Part shown: positions 25,454 through 34,368 of the stretch, one piece after another
Layout: every line of letters starts with the position of its first letter
How positions within the stretch are numbered: position 1 is the first letter of the stretch
DNA from: Chitinophagaceae bacterium
Lineage (GTDB): Bacteria > Bacteroidota > Bacteroidia > Chitinophagales > Chitinophagaceae
Reading direction: 5' to 3'
DNA: 39,736 nucleotides
Assembly (NCBI GenBank): GCA_019247775.1
Contig: JAFBAN010000035.1
Coordinates: forward strand, 1 to 39,736
Translations under genes and position numbers: made by a program
The notes under the pieces: model-generated
Told to the model about the DNA's origin: nothing
Database searches by the model: none
The model's input: the letters and a program-made list of their open reading frames with translations, nothing else

Positions 25454-27643
25454 ATGTCTTTACGATTTAATGCGATCGGCAATATTACCAACGAGACCGG
25501 CGCTCCGACCCCTTCCGGCGCCAAGGTTACGGGCATTTTCAACGAAAATGTATTCACACTCCGTACGGCCCGCGAATACCTGAGCGATGAGGCCTACAAG
25601 AGTTTATCTACCAGTATCAAGGGCGGCAAACGGGTAGACCGGATCGTTGCCAGCCAGATCGCCAACGGCATCCGTGCCTGGGCGGAAAGCAAAGGGGTGA
25701 CCCATTTCACGCACTGGTTCCAGCCGCTCACCGGCACTACGGCAGAAAAACATGATTCTTTCTTTACCCTTAAAAGTGATGGCACTTCCATTGAAGAATT
25801 CGACGGCGCCGCACTGATACAGCAGGAGCCCGATGCTTCTTCTTTCCCCAGCGGTGGTCTTCGCGCTACATTCGAGGCCCGCGGTTATACCGCCTGGGAT
25901 CCCTCTTCTCCCGCTTTCATTATCGAGATCGGCAAAGGCAAAACACTTTGCATACCTACCATATTCGTTTCCTATACAGGCGAATCGCTCGACTACAAAG
26001 CGCCGCTGATGAAGGCACTGGAAGCACTGAACAGATCGGCAGTGGATGTCTGCAATTATTTCGATAAGAATGTGACCAAAGTAACCGCCACCCTCGGCTG
26101 GGAGCAGGAATATTTCGTGATCGACGAGGCCCTGGTGAATGCCCGTCCTGACCTGGTGCAATGCGGCCGCACGGTATTCGGCGCCGCGCCTGCCAAAGGC
26201 CAGCAGCTGGAAGATCACTATTTCGGCTCCATTCCCGAGCGCGTATATGCGTTTATGCGCGATTACGAACAGGAGGCATACAAACTCGGTATCCCTTTGC
26301 GCACGCGTCACAATGAAGTGGCCCCGGCACAGTTCGAGTGCGCGCCGATCTTCGAAGAAGTGAACCTGGCGGTAGACCACAATACTTTGCTGATGGATGT
26401 TATGAGCCGTGTGGCCAAACGCCATCACCTGGTTGTACTGCTCCACGAAAAGCCATTTGCAGGCATCAACGGCAGCGGCAAACACAATAACTGGAGCATG
26501 GCCACCGATACCGGTGTGAACCTGCTGGCGCCTGGTAAAACGCCGAAGACGAACCTCATGTTCCTTACTTTTTTCGTGAATACCATCAAAGCGGTTCACG
26601 ATCATGCAGACATACTTCGCGCGGCTATTGCTTCTGCGCCTAACGATCACCGCCTGGGTGCGAACGAAGCGCCGCCTGCGATCATTTCTGTTTTCGTAGG
26701 TCAGTACCTGTCCAAAGTACTGGCGGATGTGGAGAGCAGGGTCAATACCAAGTTCGACGAGCAGGATGAGGCCATCCTCAAACTGGATCTCCATCGCAGC
26801 ATTCCGGAACTGATGCTTGACAATACAGACCGCAACCGTACATCGCCGTTCGCATTCACCGGCAATAAATTCGAGTTCCGTGCGGTAGGCTCTTCTGCCA
26901 ACTGTGCGATCTCGATGACGGTATTGAATACGATCATGGCCGATACCCTCAAGAAATTCAAAGCTGATGTGGACGGACTGATCGAGAAAGGCGACAAAAA
27001 AGAGATCGCCATCATGCAGGTGATCCAGAAGTACATTGTTGAAGGCAAGAAAGTACTGTTCGAAGGCGATGGCTACAGCGATGAATGGCACCATGAAGCC
27101 GAGCGCCGCGGCCTGCCGAATCTGAAGACCACACCGATAGCACTCGATGCGATGGTTTCGGACAAGGCGAAGAAACTGTTCGAAAGCAACGGCGTTTATT
27201 CTCATTCGGAGCTCGAAGCCCGTCATGAGATAGAACTGGAGAAATACATTAAGAAAGTGCAGATCGAAGCCCGTATCATGGGCGATTTGGCCATCAACCA
27301 TATCCTTCCCGCAGCTGTTAAATACCAGAACGAACTGCTTGCAAACGTGAATGGACTCAAAGCGGCCGGTTTGCCCGAATCAGCTTTCAAAAGCCAGCTG
27401 GGCATCCTGAAAGAAGTGAGCGAACATATCCAGGTGGTGCACGACAAGGTAAAAGAAATGGTGGAAGCCCGTAAAGTGGCGAACAATATAGACAATACCC
27501 GCACCAAGGCCATCGCCTATGAGAGCCAGGTAAAAGCCAAGTTCTTCGATGATATCCGGTACCATGTCGACAAACTCGAGCACCTGGTAGACGATGAACT
27601 CTGGACACTGCCCAAATACCGCGAGATGCTGTTCCTCCGTTAA
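25454..27643 (+). CDS. glnN: Type III glutamine synthetase
   Basis: A 729-residue glutamine synthetase of the GSIII class, which makes glutamine from glutamate, ammonia and ATP and is the usual nitrogen-assimilating form in Bacteroidota. Class markers are the length (about 730 against about 450 in GSI), the N-terminal region with F-N-E-N-V-F and T-H-F-T-H-W-F-Q-P-L-T-G, G-W-E-Q-E-Y-F in the metal site, R-H-N-E-V-A-P-A-Q-F-E, G-S-G-K-H-N-N-W-S in the nucleotide/glutamate site, and the helical C-terminal extension beyond residue 580. Family members form large double-ring oligomers in the cytoplasm. It is monocistronic: a candidate promoter precedes it and a terminator lies 26 nt after the stop. 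Confidence 0.97.
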   Translation: MSLRFNAIGNITNETGAPTPSGAKVTGIFNENVFTLRTAREYLSDEAYKSLSTSIKGGKRVDRIVASQIANGIRAWAESKGVTHFTHWFQPLTGTTAEKHDSFFTLKSDGTSIEEFDGAALIQQEPDASSFPSGGLRATFEARGYTAWDPSSPAFIIEIGKGKTLCIPTIFVSYTGESLDYKAPLMKALEALNRSAVDVCNYFDKNVTKVTATLGWEQEYFVIDEALVNARPDLVQCGRTVFGAAPAKGQQLEDHYFGSIPERVYAFMRDYEQEAYKLGIPLRTRHNEVAPAQFECAPIFEEVNLAVDHNTLLMDVMSRVAKRHHLVVLLHEKPFAGINGSGKHNNWSMATDTGVNLLAPGKTPKTNLMFLTFFVNTIKAVHDHADILRAAIASAPNDHRLGANEAPPAIISVFVGQYLSKVLADVESRVNTKFDEQDEAILKLDLHRSIPELMLDNTDRNRTSPFAFTGNKFEFRAVGSSANCAISMTVLNTIMADTLKKFKADVDGLIEKGDKKEIAIMQVIQKYIVEGKKVLFEGDGYSDEWHHEAERRGLPNLKTTPIALDAMVSDKAKKLFESNGVYSHSELEARHEIELEKYIKKVQIEARIMGDLAINHILPAAVKYQNELLANVNGLKAAGLPESAFKSQLGILKEVSEHIQVVHDKVKEMVEARKVANNIDNTRTKAIAYESQVKAKFFDDIRYHVDKLEHLVDDELWTLPKYREMLFLR

Positions 27644-27668
27644 TTACTTTTTGACTTGAGCAATCATA

Positions 27669-27702
27669 GCCCTGCTTTATTCTTAGAGCGGGGCATTTTT
27701 TT
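27669..27702 (+). terminator. Stem-loop terminator after glnN
   Basis: An 8-bp stem (27669-27676 with 27687-27694, one G-T wobble), a 10-nt loop and a T-tract of seven after one A and T. It is directly followed by repeat locus B. Confidence 0.8.
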
Positions 27703-27837
27703 GAACAGACGAGCAAGGAACAGAGAAACAAGGAACAGAAGAAGGGAATTAATAATTTTTCCTATGTACAAAATCCTGCCGCTCATTAACAATTCCTTAA
27801 TCCTTCGTCTGTTCCTTGTTCCTTGCTCATCTGTTCC
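27703..27837. repeat. Inverted pair of heptamer arrays, locus B (GAACAAG/TTCCTTG family)
   Basis: The left arm 27703-27745 and right arm 27802-27837 are complementary at 33 of 35 positions if an 8-nt unit (AGAGAAAC) present only in the left arm is looped out. The right arm contains TTCCTTG twice in tandem and differs from the right arm of locus A by two bases over 35. The 56-nt loop is AT-rich. It lies between the glnN terminator and the next gene. Confidence 0.85.
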
Positions 27838-27933
27838 CCGCGGACTGCCGACTGGCACCGCGCATCCACCGAAAAAATAATCGGATCCGGGGAAATTGCT
27901 TAATTTACTTGACCTTAATTAAAACGTACAAAT

Positions 27934-28311
27934 ATGAAAAAAGTAATTGCATTATTCTCAATCGCGGTGTGCTTCGCTGCAACTTCAGCTATGGCACAAG
28001 GTGGCGGTGGCGGTCAGCAAATGACTCCTGAGCAGCGTATTGCTGCTATGAAAGAAAGGCTGAAACCATTGGGTCTGACTGATGTTCAGAACGATTCGGT
28101 TGTTGCCATCTACATGGACAGGTCTATGATGGCCGGCATGAACTTCAGGGACATGAGCCCGGAAGATCGCGCAGCCAAGATGAAAGAAGTGAGCGATGCA
28201 AGGAAAGCAAGAATGCTGAAAGCAGGTCTTTCGGCTGATGCGGCCGGTAAAGTGGTTGAACTGATGTCGCAGCGCCCTGGTGGCGGCGGTGGCGGTGGTG
28301 GTCGCCAGTAA
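27934..28311 (+). CDS. Small glycine-rich secreted protein, possibly Spy/CpxP-like
   Basis: A 125-residue protein with a clear signal peptide (1-22, cleavage at A-M-A-Q). The mature part begins G-G-G-G-G-Q-Q and ends P-G-G-G-G-G-G-G-G-R-Q, with a helical, Met- and charge-rich centre: M-T-P-E-Q-R-I-A-A-M-K-E-R-L, L-G-L-T-D-V-Q, and M-S-P-E-D-R-A-A-K-M-K-E-V. The L-T-x-x-Q turn and helix pattern recall Spy/CpxP periplasmic chaperones, but the match is loose and the function is inference. A perfect terminator follows, and a second small secreted gene of similar layout comes next. Confidence 0.8.
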   Translation: MKKVIALFSIAVCFAATSAMAQGGGGGQQMTPEQRIAAMKERLKPLGLTDVQNDSVVAIYMDRSMMAGMNFRDMSPEDRAAKMKEVSDARKARMLKAGLSADAAGKVVELMSQRPGGGGGGGGRQ

Positions 28312-28330
28312 TAATTCCGATCTAACTCAT

Positions 28331-28359
28331 AAAGCCCCGCACCATGCGGGGCTTTTGTT
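28331..28359 (+). terminator. Stem-loop terminator
   Basis: A perfect 11-bp stem (28331-28341 with 28345-28355) with loop CCA and a following T-rich stretch, 19 nt after the stop of the glycine-rich gene. Strong by sequence. Confidence 0.85.
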
Positions 28360-28414
28360 TGTCAACGCCATTGCCCGGAATAAAAATCGTAATTTACTAT
28401 TTCAAACCACCTGT

Positions 28415-28807
28415 ATGAAAAACATCATTGCCCTGCTGGTACTGGCCTGCTGCAGTTCCGCCGCCATCGCACAAACGAATGTTAATCTTCCCGCCAACAA
28501 CGACGAACTGCTGGCACGCGCCATCCGAATCTATAAAGCGCCACTCGTTGAAAAAGCAAAGATCACCGAAGCACAGGCCGACAAAGTAGTGGCTATCATT
28601 GCGGAGATCCAGATCAAGATGCGCGATATCAGCGCCGACCAATCGGTAACCGGCGATGACCGGATGAACAAACTTCAGGCTTTACGCGCTGAACGCGATA
28701 AAAAATTCAAAGCCATTCCGCTCACCGATGAGGAGATGAAAAACGTATCGGCCGCCATCGATGAGATCAGGAAGAACATGCAGGCAGCGAAGCCGGCCAA
28801 TAATTAG
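28415..28807 (+). CDS. Small secreted helical protein of unknown function
   Basis: A 130-residue protein with signal peptide 1-19 (A-I-A-Q). The start at 28415 is chosen because it gives the signal peptide; the frame is open further upstream, but that part runs through the terminator. The mature part is predicted helical and highly charged: A-R-A-I-R-I-Y-K-A-P-L-V-E-K-A-K-I-T-E-A-Q, then A-L-R-A-E-R-D-K-K-F-K-A-I-P-L-T-D-E-E-M. The I-T-E-A-Q-A-D-K-V and L-T-D-E-E-M turns parallel the L-T-x-x-Q turn of the preceding gene, so the two may be distant relatives. I do not recognise a family. It converges on accC with a 42-nt gap. Confidence 0.78.
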   Translation: MKNIIALLVLACCSSAAIAQTNVNLPANNDELLARAIRIYKAPLVEKAKITEAQADKVVAIIAEIQIKMRDISADQSVTGDDRMNKLQALRAERDKKFKAIPLTDEEMKNVSAAIDEIRKNMQAAKPANN

Positions 28808-28849
28808 GTTACCGGACACTCGGTTCTTTGCCCATCGCCAGCGCGGGTT

Positions 28850-30187
28850 CTATTTCATTTTGAAGCTTTCCAGGAATTTGGTGGTAAAATTCCCTTTGCG
28901 GAAATCTTCGTTCTGCATTAGCTGAAGATGGAACGGGATCGTTGTCTTCACCCCCTCGATCACATACTCACTTAAAGCCCGGTACATGGTATCGATGGCT
29001 TCTTCGCGGGTTTGTGCGATGGTGATCAGTTTGCCGATCATTGAATCGTAATATGGAGGGATCACATAGCCCGCGTATACATGACTGTCTACCCGCACGC
29101 CATGTCCGCCCGGCGTATGCAGCGTGGTGATCCTGCCGGGTGAGGGCCGGAAATCGTTATAAGGGTCTTCTGCATTGATCCGGCATTCGATCGCATGCAT
29201 CTGGGGCTCGTAGTTACGGCCCGAAATAGTTTCGCCCCGGGCGATCTTGATCTGTTCCTTGATCAGGTCGAAATTGATCACTTCTTCGGTTACGCAATGT
29301 TCTACCTGGATCCGGGTATTCATCTCCATGAAATAGAAATTGCGGTGCTTATCCACCAGGAACTCGATCGTGCCCACACTTTCGTAATTGATAGCGGAAG
29401 CGGCTTTGATGGCAGCTTCTCCCATTTTCTTGCGCAGTTCGGGGGTCATGAAAGGAGAAGGCGATTCCTCTACCAGTTTCTGGTGGCGGCGCTGGATGGA
29501 ACAGTCGCGCTCACTCATATGGCAAACGGTGCCGTACTGGTCGCCCGCCACCTGGATCTCGATATGACGCGGCTCTTCCACAAATTTTTCCATATACACC
29601 CCGTCGTTCTTGAACGATGCCGCGGCTTCCATTTTCGCCGTGGTGTAGGCTTTTTCCATTTCAGATTCTTCCCAAACCACACGCATGCCTTTTCCGCCGC
29701 CACCTGCTGTTGCTTTCAGGATAACGGGGTAGCCTACGTCCTTAGCAAGCGATTTTGCCTGGTCCACGCTTTCCAGCAATCCCTCGCCCCCGGGCACTAC
29801 AGGCACGCCTGCCTTGATCATGGTTTCTTTGGCGGTGATCTTATCGCCCATCTTATTGATCATTTCAGGCGTTGGTCCGATGAATTTGATGCCGTGATCG
29901 GCACAGATCTGCGAGAATTTAGAATTTTCAGCAAGGAACCCATAACCCGGGTGCACCGCATCGGCATTGGTGATCTCTGCAGCGGCCATGATATGCGGAA
30001 TATTGAGATAAGAATCCGCGCCTGCAGGTTTACCGATACAAACTGCTTCGTCGGCGAATTTTACATGCAGGCTGTCTTTATCGGCAGTTGAATAAACGGC
30101 AACCGTTTTAATACCCATTTCGCGGCAGGTCCTTATCACCCGTAAGGCGATCTCCCCGCGGTTAGCGATCAATATTTTTTTGAACAT
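28850..30187 (-). CDS. accC: Acetyl-CoA carboxylase, biotin carboxylase subunit
   Basis: A 445-residue ATP-grasp enzyme that carboxylates biotin on AccB with ATP and bicarbonate, the first half-reaction of acetyl-CoA carboxylase in fatty acid synthesis. It starts with the family N-terminus [16 protein letters not shown] (the frame opens three codons earlier). It has the glycine-rich ATP loop G-G-G-G-K-G-M-R near 163-170, [16 protein letters not shown] and the catalytic M-N-T-R-I-Q-V-E-H. Length is normal. It follows accB after 100 nt and belongs to the efp-accB-accC series common in Bacteroidota. Confidence 0.97.
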   Translation of the reverse strand: MFKKILIANRGEIALRVIRTCREMGIKTVAVYSTADKDSLHVKFADEAVCIGKPAGADSYLNIPHIMAAAEITNADAVHPGYGFLAENSKFSQICADHGIKFIGPTPEMINKMGDKITAKETMIKAGVPVVPGGEGLLESVDQAKSLAKDVGYPVILKATAGGGGKGMRVVWEESEMEKAYTTAKMEAAASFKNDGVYMEKFVEEPRHIEIQVAGDQYGTVCHMSERDCSIQRRHQKLVEESPSPFMTPELRKKMGEAAIKAASAINYESVGTIEFLVDKHRNFYFMEMNTRIQVEHCVTEEVINFDLIKEQIKIARGETISGRNYEPQMHAIECRINAEDPYNDFRPSPGRITTLHTPGGHGVRVDSHVYAGYVIPPYYDSMIGKLITIAQTREEAIDTMYRALSEYVIEGVKTTIPFHLQLMQNEDFRKGNFTTKFLESFKMK

Positions 30188-30192
30188 CGGAT

Positions 30193-30284
30193 CCATTTGA
30201 AAATTTGAAAATGTACAGAATTGAGAACCTGAAAACCTGGATGCGCCGGAGCCATTCAGATTTTCAACTCCCGGATTTTCGAAT
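30193..30284. repeat. Weak inverted repeat spacer, locus F
   Basis: The accB-accC gap holds TTTGAAAA twice in tandem (from 30196) and, on its right side, GATTTTC-type pieces in reverse orientation (30257-30284). The style recalls the other paired arrays, but complementarity is patchy and the period is not clean. I list it as a probable decayed member only. Confidence 0.35.
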
Positions 30285-30287
30285 TGC

Positions 30288-30752
30288 CTATGGTTCTACA
30301 AGGAACAATGGCTGGTCATATTCCACCGGGCTGGCATCTTCTACCAGCACTTTCACGATGGTGCCTTTTATTTCGCTTTCGATCTCGTTGAAGAGCTTCA
30401 TCGCTTCGATGATGCATACGACTTTTCCCGGGGTGATCTCGGTGCCTACATCGGCCAGTATCGGTTTGTCGGGAGAAGGACGGCGGTAGAAAGTGCCGAT
30501 CATCGGACTTTTAATGGTAAGCAGGTTGTCGTTTTTGGTCGGGGCGGCGGGTTTGGCCGGAGCGGCGGCTGGAGCTGCCGGGGCCTGCTGCGGGGCGGCG
30601 GTGTAAACCTGGGGCGCCGGGGCGGCAACGGTAACAGCGGGTTCCTCTTTCTGTTTGATGGTCACCTTGCCATCTTTGTCCTCAATGCTGATCTCGCCGA
30701 TATTACTTTTATTAATGATTTTGATCAATTCGTGAATTTGCTTCAAGTCCAT
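30288..30752 (-). CDS. accB: Acetyl-CoA carboxylase biotin carboxyl carrier protein
   Basis: A 154-residue BCCP that carries biotin between AccC and the carboxyltransferase. It has a short N-terminal helical region (1-35), an Ala/Pro-rich flexible linker (about 38-72) and the biotinyl domain (75-154) with the biotin lysine K119 in [17 protein letters not shown] at 82-90 is the typical thumb-containing start of the domain. It lies downstream of efp; a hairpin after efp may reduce readthrough, so a separate promoter in the 222-nt gap is likely. Confidence 0.97.
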   Translation of the reverse strand: MDLKQIHELIKIINKSNIGEISIEDKDGKVTIKQKEEPAVTVAAPAPQVYTAAPQQAPAAPAAAPAKPAAPTKNDNLLTIKSPMIGTFYRRPSPDKPILADVGTEITPGKVVCIIEAMKLFNEIESEIKGTIVKVLVEDASPVEYDQPLFLVEP

Positions 30753-30884
30753 AAATGGCAGTTTTTAGGGTAAAAACAGGGGATTTTTGGTCAAATTGGG
30801 GGGCAAAATAGCCTTTTTTTGATAAAATGCGGGATTTTGTTTGTTTCGAAAAAAAGCTATTAACAGCCGGTCCGGCAGGCAAAA

Positions 30885-30911
30885 ACGGCAAAAGCAGCCG
30901 GGGCTGCTTTT
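30885..30911 (-). terminator. Stem-loop terminator after efp
   Basis: A perfect 10-bp stem (30890-30899 with 30902-30911) whose outer ends are A4/T4. On the minus strand GCCG and then T5 follow. It lies 63 nt past the efp stop and upstream of accB. Confidence 0.65.
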
Positions 30912-30974
30912 GAAAAAAATTGACCGATCGGGCTGCGATATGAAAAATCCGCAAGGATCGGGGGGCTTTCGTGT

Positions 30975-31541
30975 TTATTCCTTTACCCTTTCCACATAAT
31001 CGCCGGATTTGGTATTCACCCGGATCAGCTCTCCATCTTCCACGAAAAGCGGTACCATCACAGTGGCGCCGGTTTCTACGGTAGCGGCTTTCAGGGCACG
31101 GGTAGCGGTATCGCCGCGCAGTCCGGGCTCGCAGTAAGTGATCTTTACAACGATCTTCTCAGGCAGCTCGGCGCCGATCGGCTGTTCGGTTTCGGTATTG
31201 ATAAATACGAATACCTCGGAACCGTCTTTCAGGAACTGCGGGGCATCGATCATTTCCTCTCCCAATGCGATCTGCTCGAAGGTCTCATTGTTCATCAGGT
31301 TATAACCGCTGTCGTCTTTATAGAGGAACTGGAAAGCTTTTTTCTCCACGCGCACCGGGAAAATGTTCTCGCCGCTGTTCCAGGTCTTTTCGATAGAACG
31401 CTTATTGTCTACGCCCTTGAGCTTGGCCCATACTTTGGCAGCGGCCCTTGCTGTTTTGTTCTCACCGAACTCCACTACAGAATATAAACTGCCGTCCAGT
31501 TTGAGGATCATACCGCGGCTGATGTCTGATGTTGTTGCCAT
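30975..31541 (-). CDS. efp: Elongation factor P with arginine at the loop tip
   Basis: A 188-residue EF-P that binds between the P and E sites of the ribosome and relieves stalling at proline runs. The three-domain length and the C-terminal motif G-L-R-G-D-T-A-T with the end domain are normal. The tip loop of domain I is not the P-G-K-G loop usual in this phylum: it reads N-K-T-A-R-A-A-A at 28-35, which in an ungapped alignment puts R32 at the modified position. The pattern is closer to the N-K-S-G-R-N-A-A loop of Pseudomonas EF-P, whose R32 is rhamnosylated by EarP. A good promoter lies upstream, and accB and accC follow on the same strand. Confidence 0.96.
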   Translation of the reverse strand: MATTSDISRGMILKLDGSLYSVVEFGENKTARAAAKVWAKLKGVDNKRSIEKTWNSGENIFPVRVEKKAFQFLYKDDSGYNLMNNETFEQIALGEEMIDAPQFLKDGSEVFVFINTETEQPIGAELPEKIVVKITYCEPGLRGDTATRALKAATVETGATVMVPLFVEDGELIRVNTKSGDYVERVKE

Positions 31542-31576
31542 TATCTTGTTTTTTAGAATGTCTTTCTGAACAGGCG

Positions 31577-31610
31577 CAAAAGTAGGGATTGACCGCGATA
31601 TACCGCCAAA
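31577..31610 (-). promoter_or_regulatory. Bacteroidota-type promoter of efp
   Basis: Read on the minus strand: TTTG (31610-31607), 22 nt, TACTTTTG (31584-31577), an exact -33/-7 match. The efp ATG at 31541 begins 35 nt downstream. Confidence 0.65.
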
Positions 31611-31761
31611 CCGGGCTTTTTAGGCAAAATGCGGCAGGCCGGCGTGCCTATTGATTTTCAGCTGAAAACACGGGGCCGGACGATCCTACGTTAAAAATTT
31701 TAACGGTAACAGGCTGCACGTTTTAATTACCCGGTATCTAAGTTCCAGTCAATCGATCTAT

Positions 31762-34305
31762 ATGAAAAAATTTCTACTCTTCGTTTTTACAGTTTGCTTA
31801 CTGATGTCAGCGGATACGCTGCTCGCCAATACTGTAATTGTAAAAGGATACGTGAAAGACTCAGCCAATCATGCTGTGGCCAACAAAACCGTCCTTATCT
31901 ACAACAACGACAGTCTTCACCAGGGTTGCCTGATCGCTCATTCTGTCGTTACCAATCCCAATGGTTATTTTACAGACACGCTGAGCTGTAATGCGGATAT
32001 CAAAAAATTATTGATCGTAATAGAGAACTGCAACGGGCAGCACATCACCCGCGATCCTGCAGTTTCTTCAACCAATATTGTTGAAGTGAGTTTCGTGATC
32101 TGCTCCGCTACGCCTTCAACGCCGCCTTCCTGTAAAGCGGTATGGCAGTCTACACTTACTACTGCCGGTGTTAAATTCACCAGCAATCTTTCACAGGCGC
32201 CCGCAGGCGACAGCATCATCAGCCGTCATTGGGTGTTCGGCGACAGTACCGAGCTCAATGGCAACCAGACAGATCCTACGCATGCATACAGTAAGGCCGG
32301 CGATTACAATGTTTGTCTTACCATCAAAACAAAAAATGGCTGTGAGAACAGGTATTGCGGCACGGTAGAATACAGGCCTGCCAATACTCAATGCTTCGCT
32401 TATGTGCATGCCAATGTGGAGCGCAGCAGCATCCTGAAATTCAGGTTCACCAGCAATACTGCCAGCACTACCGCCGGCGACAGCATCATCGGTCGCACCT
32501 GGAAATTCGGAGACGGCACTACACTGGGCGGTAATGAAGTGAACCCGATCAAAGAATACAAAGACACCGGCGTTTATAATGTATGTGTTATCGTAAAAAC
32601 AGCAAGAGGCTGTGAAGCTTCGCATTGCTTCACCGTTGTTGCAAGGGATACCGCCGTGCATTCAACCAGCTGTAAAGCTTATTTCACCACACAGGTTAAG
32701 GATTCGGTGGTTTACTTTAACAGCGAAGGATCCAAAGCAGGCGATGGCGACAGCATCATCAGCCGCACATGGTACTATACCGATGCCACTGTGGGTACGC
32801 TCACACTCGGCGGTAATGTGGTGGATACTTTCATCAAATACACAAAACCCGGCAGCTACAATGTTTACCTGGTGATCAAAACCAAAAACGGTTGTGAAAG
32901 CAAATTCTCCGGAACAGTTGTGATACCCCAGCCGCCGGTAGTATGCAGGCTGCAGACAGTATTTACCGCAGAAAAGATCAGCGCCCTTAAATTCCGGTTC
33001 AACAGCAGCCAGAGCAGTGCTTCAGGCGATTCCATCGTAAAACGTATCTGGAAATTCGGAGACAACACCGGCCTGGAAGGCAATGAGATCAGCCCGCTGA
33101 AAGAATACAAGGATACCGGTGTGTACAATGTATGCCTCACTATCAAATCGAAGAGCGGCTGTGAAAAGCAGTACTGCATGACCCTGGTTGTCCGCGACAG
33201 CGTGCCCAGGCCAACCAATTGCAAGGCCTGCTTCACAGTAAGCTATAAAGACTCTACCGTTTATTTCAACAGCTCATGTTCTGCAGCGCCGGACGGAGAC
33301 AGCATTATCAGCCGCACCTGGTACTATGTAGACAGCACACTGAACGCACCGCTGGTACTTACAGGCAATGTAGTGGATACTTTTATCCGATACACCAAAC
33401 CCGGTACTTATACCGTGTACCTGGCCATCAAGACCAAGAAAGGATGCGAAAGCAAATCTGCCGGCACCGTGGTGATCCCGCCCAGGCCGGTATCCACTGC
33501 CTGCAAAGCATTTTTCGAAGCGGGTGTACAACAGTTCACTGCCAAGTTCAACAGTGCAGCTTCGAAAGCGGGAGATGTCGACAGCATCATCAGCCGTACC
33601 TGGATCTTCGGCGACAGCTCACAACCACTGAGCAACAATGTAGACCCTAGCCATACCTACCAGAAACCAGGCACCTATGATGTGTACCTCTACATAAAAA
33701 CCAAAGGCGGCTGCGAAAGCAAGTATACCCTGAAAGTGGTGATCACTGCACCGACAACAGCATGCAATGCCATGGCCCAGTTCGCAGTTACCAGGATCAG
33801 CGCCAAGAAAGTACAGTTCAACAGCATCCAGAGCACTGCCCAGCACGGCGACAGCATTATCCAGCGCAGATGGAAATTCGGTGATGGCACTGCTGCCGAT
33901 GGCAATGAGATCAGTCCGGTAAAAGAATATGCACAGCCCGGAGTTTACAATGCATGTCTCCAGATCAAAACCGCCAATGGTTGCGAGAACCAGATCTGCA
34001 AGCAGGTAAATCTCCAGGATACATCGGGTCTGCAGTCTTCGGTTGACTTCGTGAAGATCATTTCGATCAATCCGAATCCGGTAGTAACAAGAATGCTGGC
34101 AACGATCTGGAGCCGCAATACCGATACAGAAGTAGAGATCTCGATCTACGACATCTACGGCACCAACAAGATGACTATCAAAAAGAAACTTGGTCAGGGA
34201 AATAATATCATTGAGATCTCGGTAGCTAACCTCTACCATGGTCCGTACTTCCTGCGGGTAAGTTCGAAGAACGGTCACGATTCAAAAGCATTCTACAAAC
34301 TCTAG
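31762..34305 (+). CDS. Secreted seven-PKD-repeat protein with T9SS sorting domain
   Basis: An 847-residue surface or secreted protein. The signal peptide is residues 1-22 (L-L-A-N). A transthyretin/carboxypeptidase-regulatory-like beta domain (about 24-113) comes next. Seven PKD-type repeats of about 88 residues follow, each with G-D-S-I-I-S-R-x-W, an F-G-D or Y-Y-x-D turn, a Y-x-x-x-G-x-Y-x-V strand pair and K-T-K-x-G-C-E. Repeats 1, 2, 4 and 7 carry four cysteines; 3, 5 and 6 lack two of these. The last 80 residues (I-S-I-N-P-N-P-V-V onward, ending F-Y-K-L) form a type A T9SS sorting domain. No catalytic domain is seen; PKD arrays usually act in adhesion or as spacers. A terminator follows. 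Confidence 0.92.
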   Translation: MKKFLLFVFTVCLLMSADTLLANTVIVKGYVKDSANHAVANKTVLIYNNDSLHQGCLIAHSVVTNPNGYFTDTLSCNADIKKLLIVIENCNGQHITRDPAVSSTNIVEVSFVICSATPSTPPSCKAVWQSTLTTAGVKFTSNLSQAPAGDSIISRHWVFGDSTELNGNQTDPTHAYSKAGDYNVCLTIKTKNGCENRYCGTVEYRPANTQCFAYVHANVERSSILKFRFTSNTASTTAGDSIIGRTWKFGDGTTLGGNEVNPIKEYKDTGVYNVCVIVKTARGCEASHCFTVVARDTAVHSTSCKAYFTTQVKDSVVYFNSEGSKAGDGDSIISRTWYYTDATVGTLTLGGNVVDTFIKYTKPGSYNVYLVIKTKNGCESKFSGTVVIPQPPVVCRLQTVFTAEKISALKFRFNSSQSSASGDSIVKRIWKFGDNTGLEGNEISPLKEYKDTGVYNVCLTIKSKSGCEKQYCMTLVVRDSVPRPTNCKACFTVSYKDSTVYFNSSCSAAPDGDSIISRTWYYVDSTLNAPLVLTGNVVDTFIRYTKPGTYTVYLAIKTKKGCESKSAGTVVIPPRPVSTACKAFFEAGVQQFTAKFNSAASKAGDVDSIISRTWIFGDSSQPLSNNVDPSHTYQKPGTYDVYLYIKTKGGCESKYTLKVVITAPTTACNAMAQFAVTRISAKKVQFNSIQSTAQHGDSIIQRRWKFGDGTAADGNEISPVKEYAQPGVYNACLQIKTANGCENQICKQVNLQDTSGLQSSVDFVKIISINPNPVVTRMLATIWSRNTDTEVEISIYDIYGTNKMTIKKKLGQGNNIIEISVANLYHGPYFLRVSSKNGHDSKAFYKL

Positions 34306-34327
34306 TTTAGCAGGCATAGCAATAGAC

Positions 34328-34367
34328 AGCGTAACACAAAGCGAAAGCAGCGTGTTGCGCTTTTTTT
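34328..34367 (+). terminator. Stem-loop terminator after the PKD gene
   Basis: A 10-bp stem (34328-34337 with 34352-34361, one wobble), a 14-nt loop and a T7 tract (34361-34367). Repeat locus E begins two bases later. Confidence 0.8.
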
Positions 34368-34368
34368 A

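Noticed and set aside
31762..34305. DNA repeats in the PKD gene as a mobile or regulatory repeat
   Set aside because: The recurring GGCGACAGCATCATCAGCCG-type stretches keep frame and encode the conserved G-D-S-I-I-S-R motif, so they are coding repeats.
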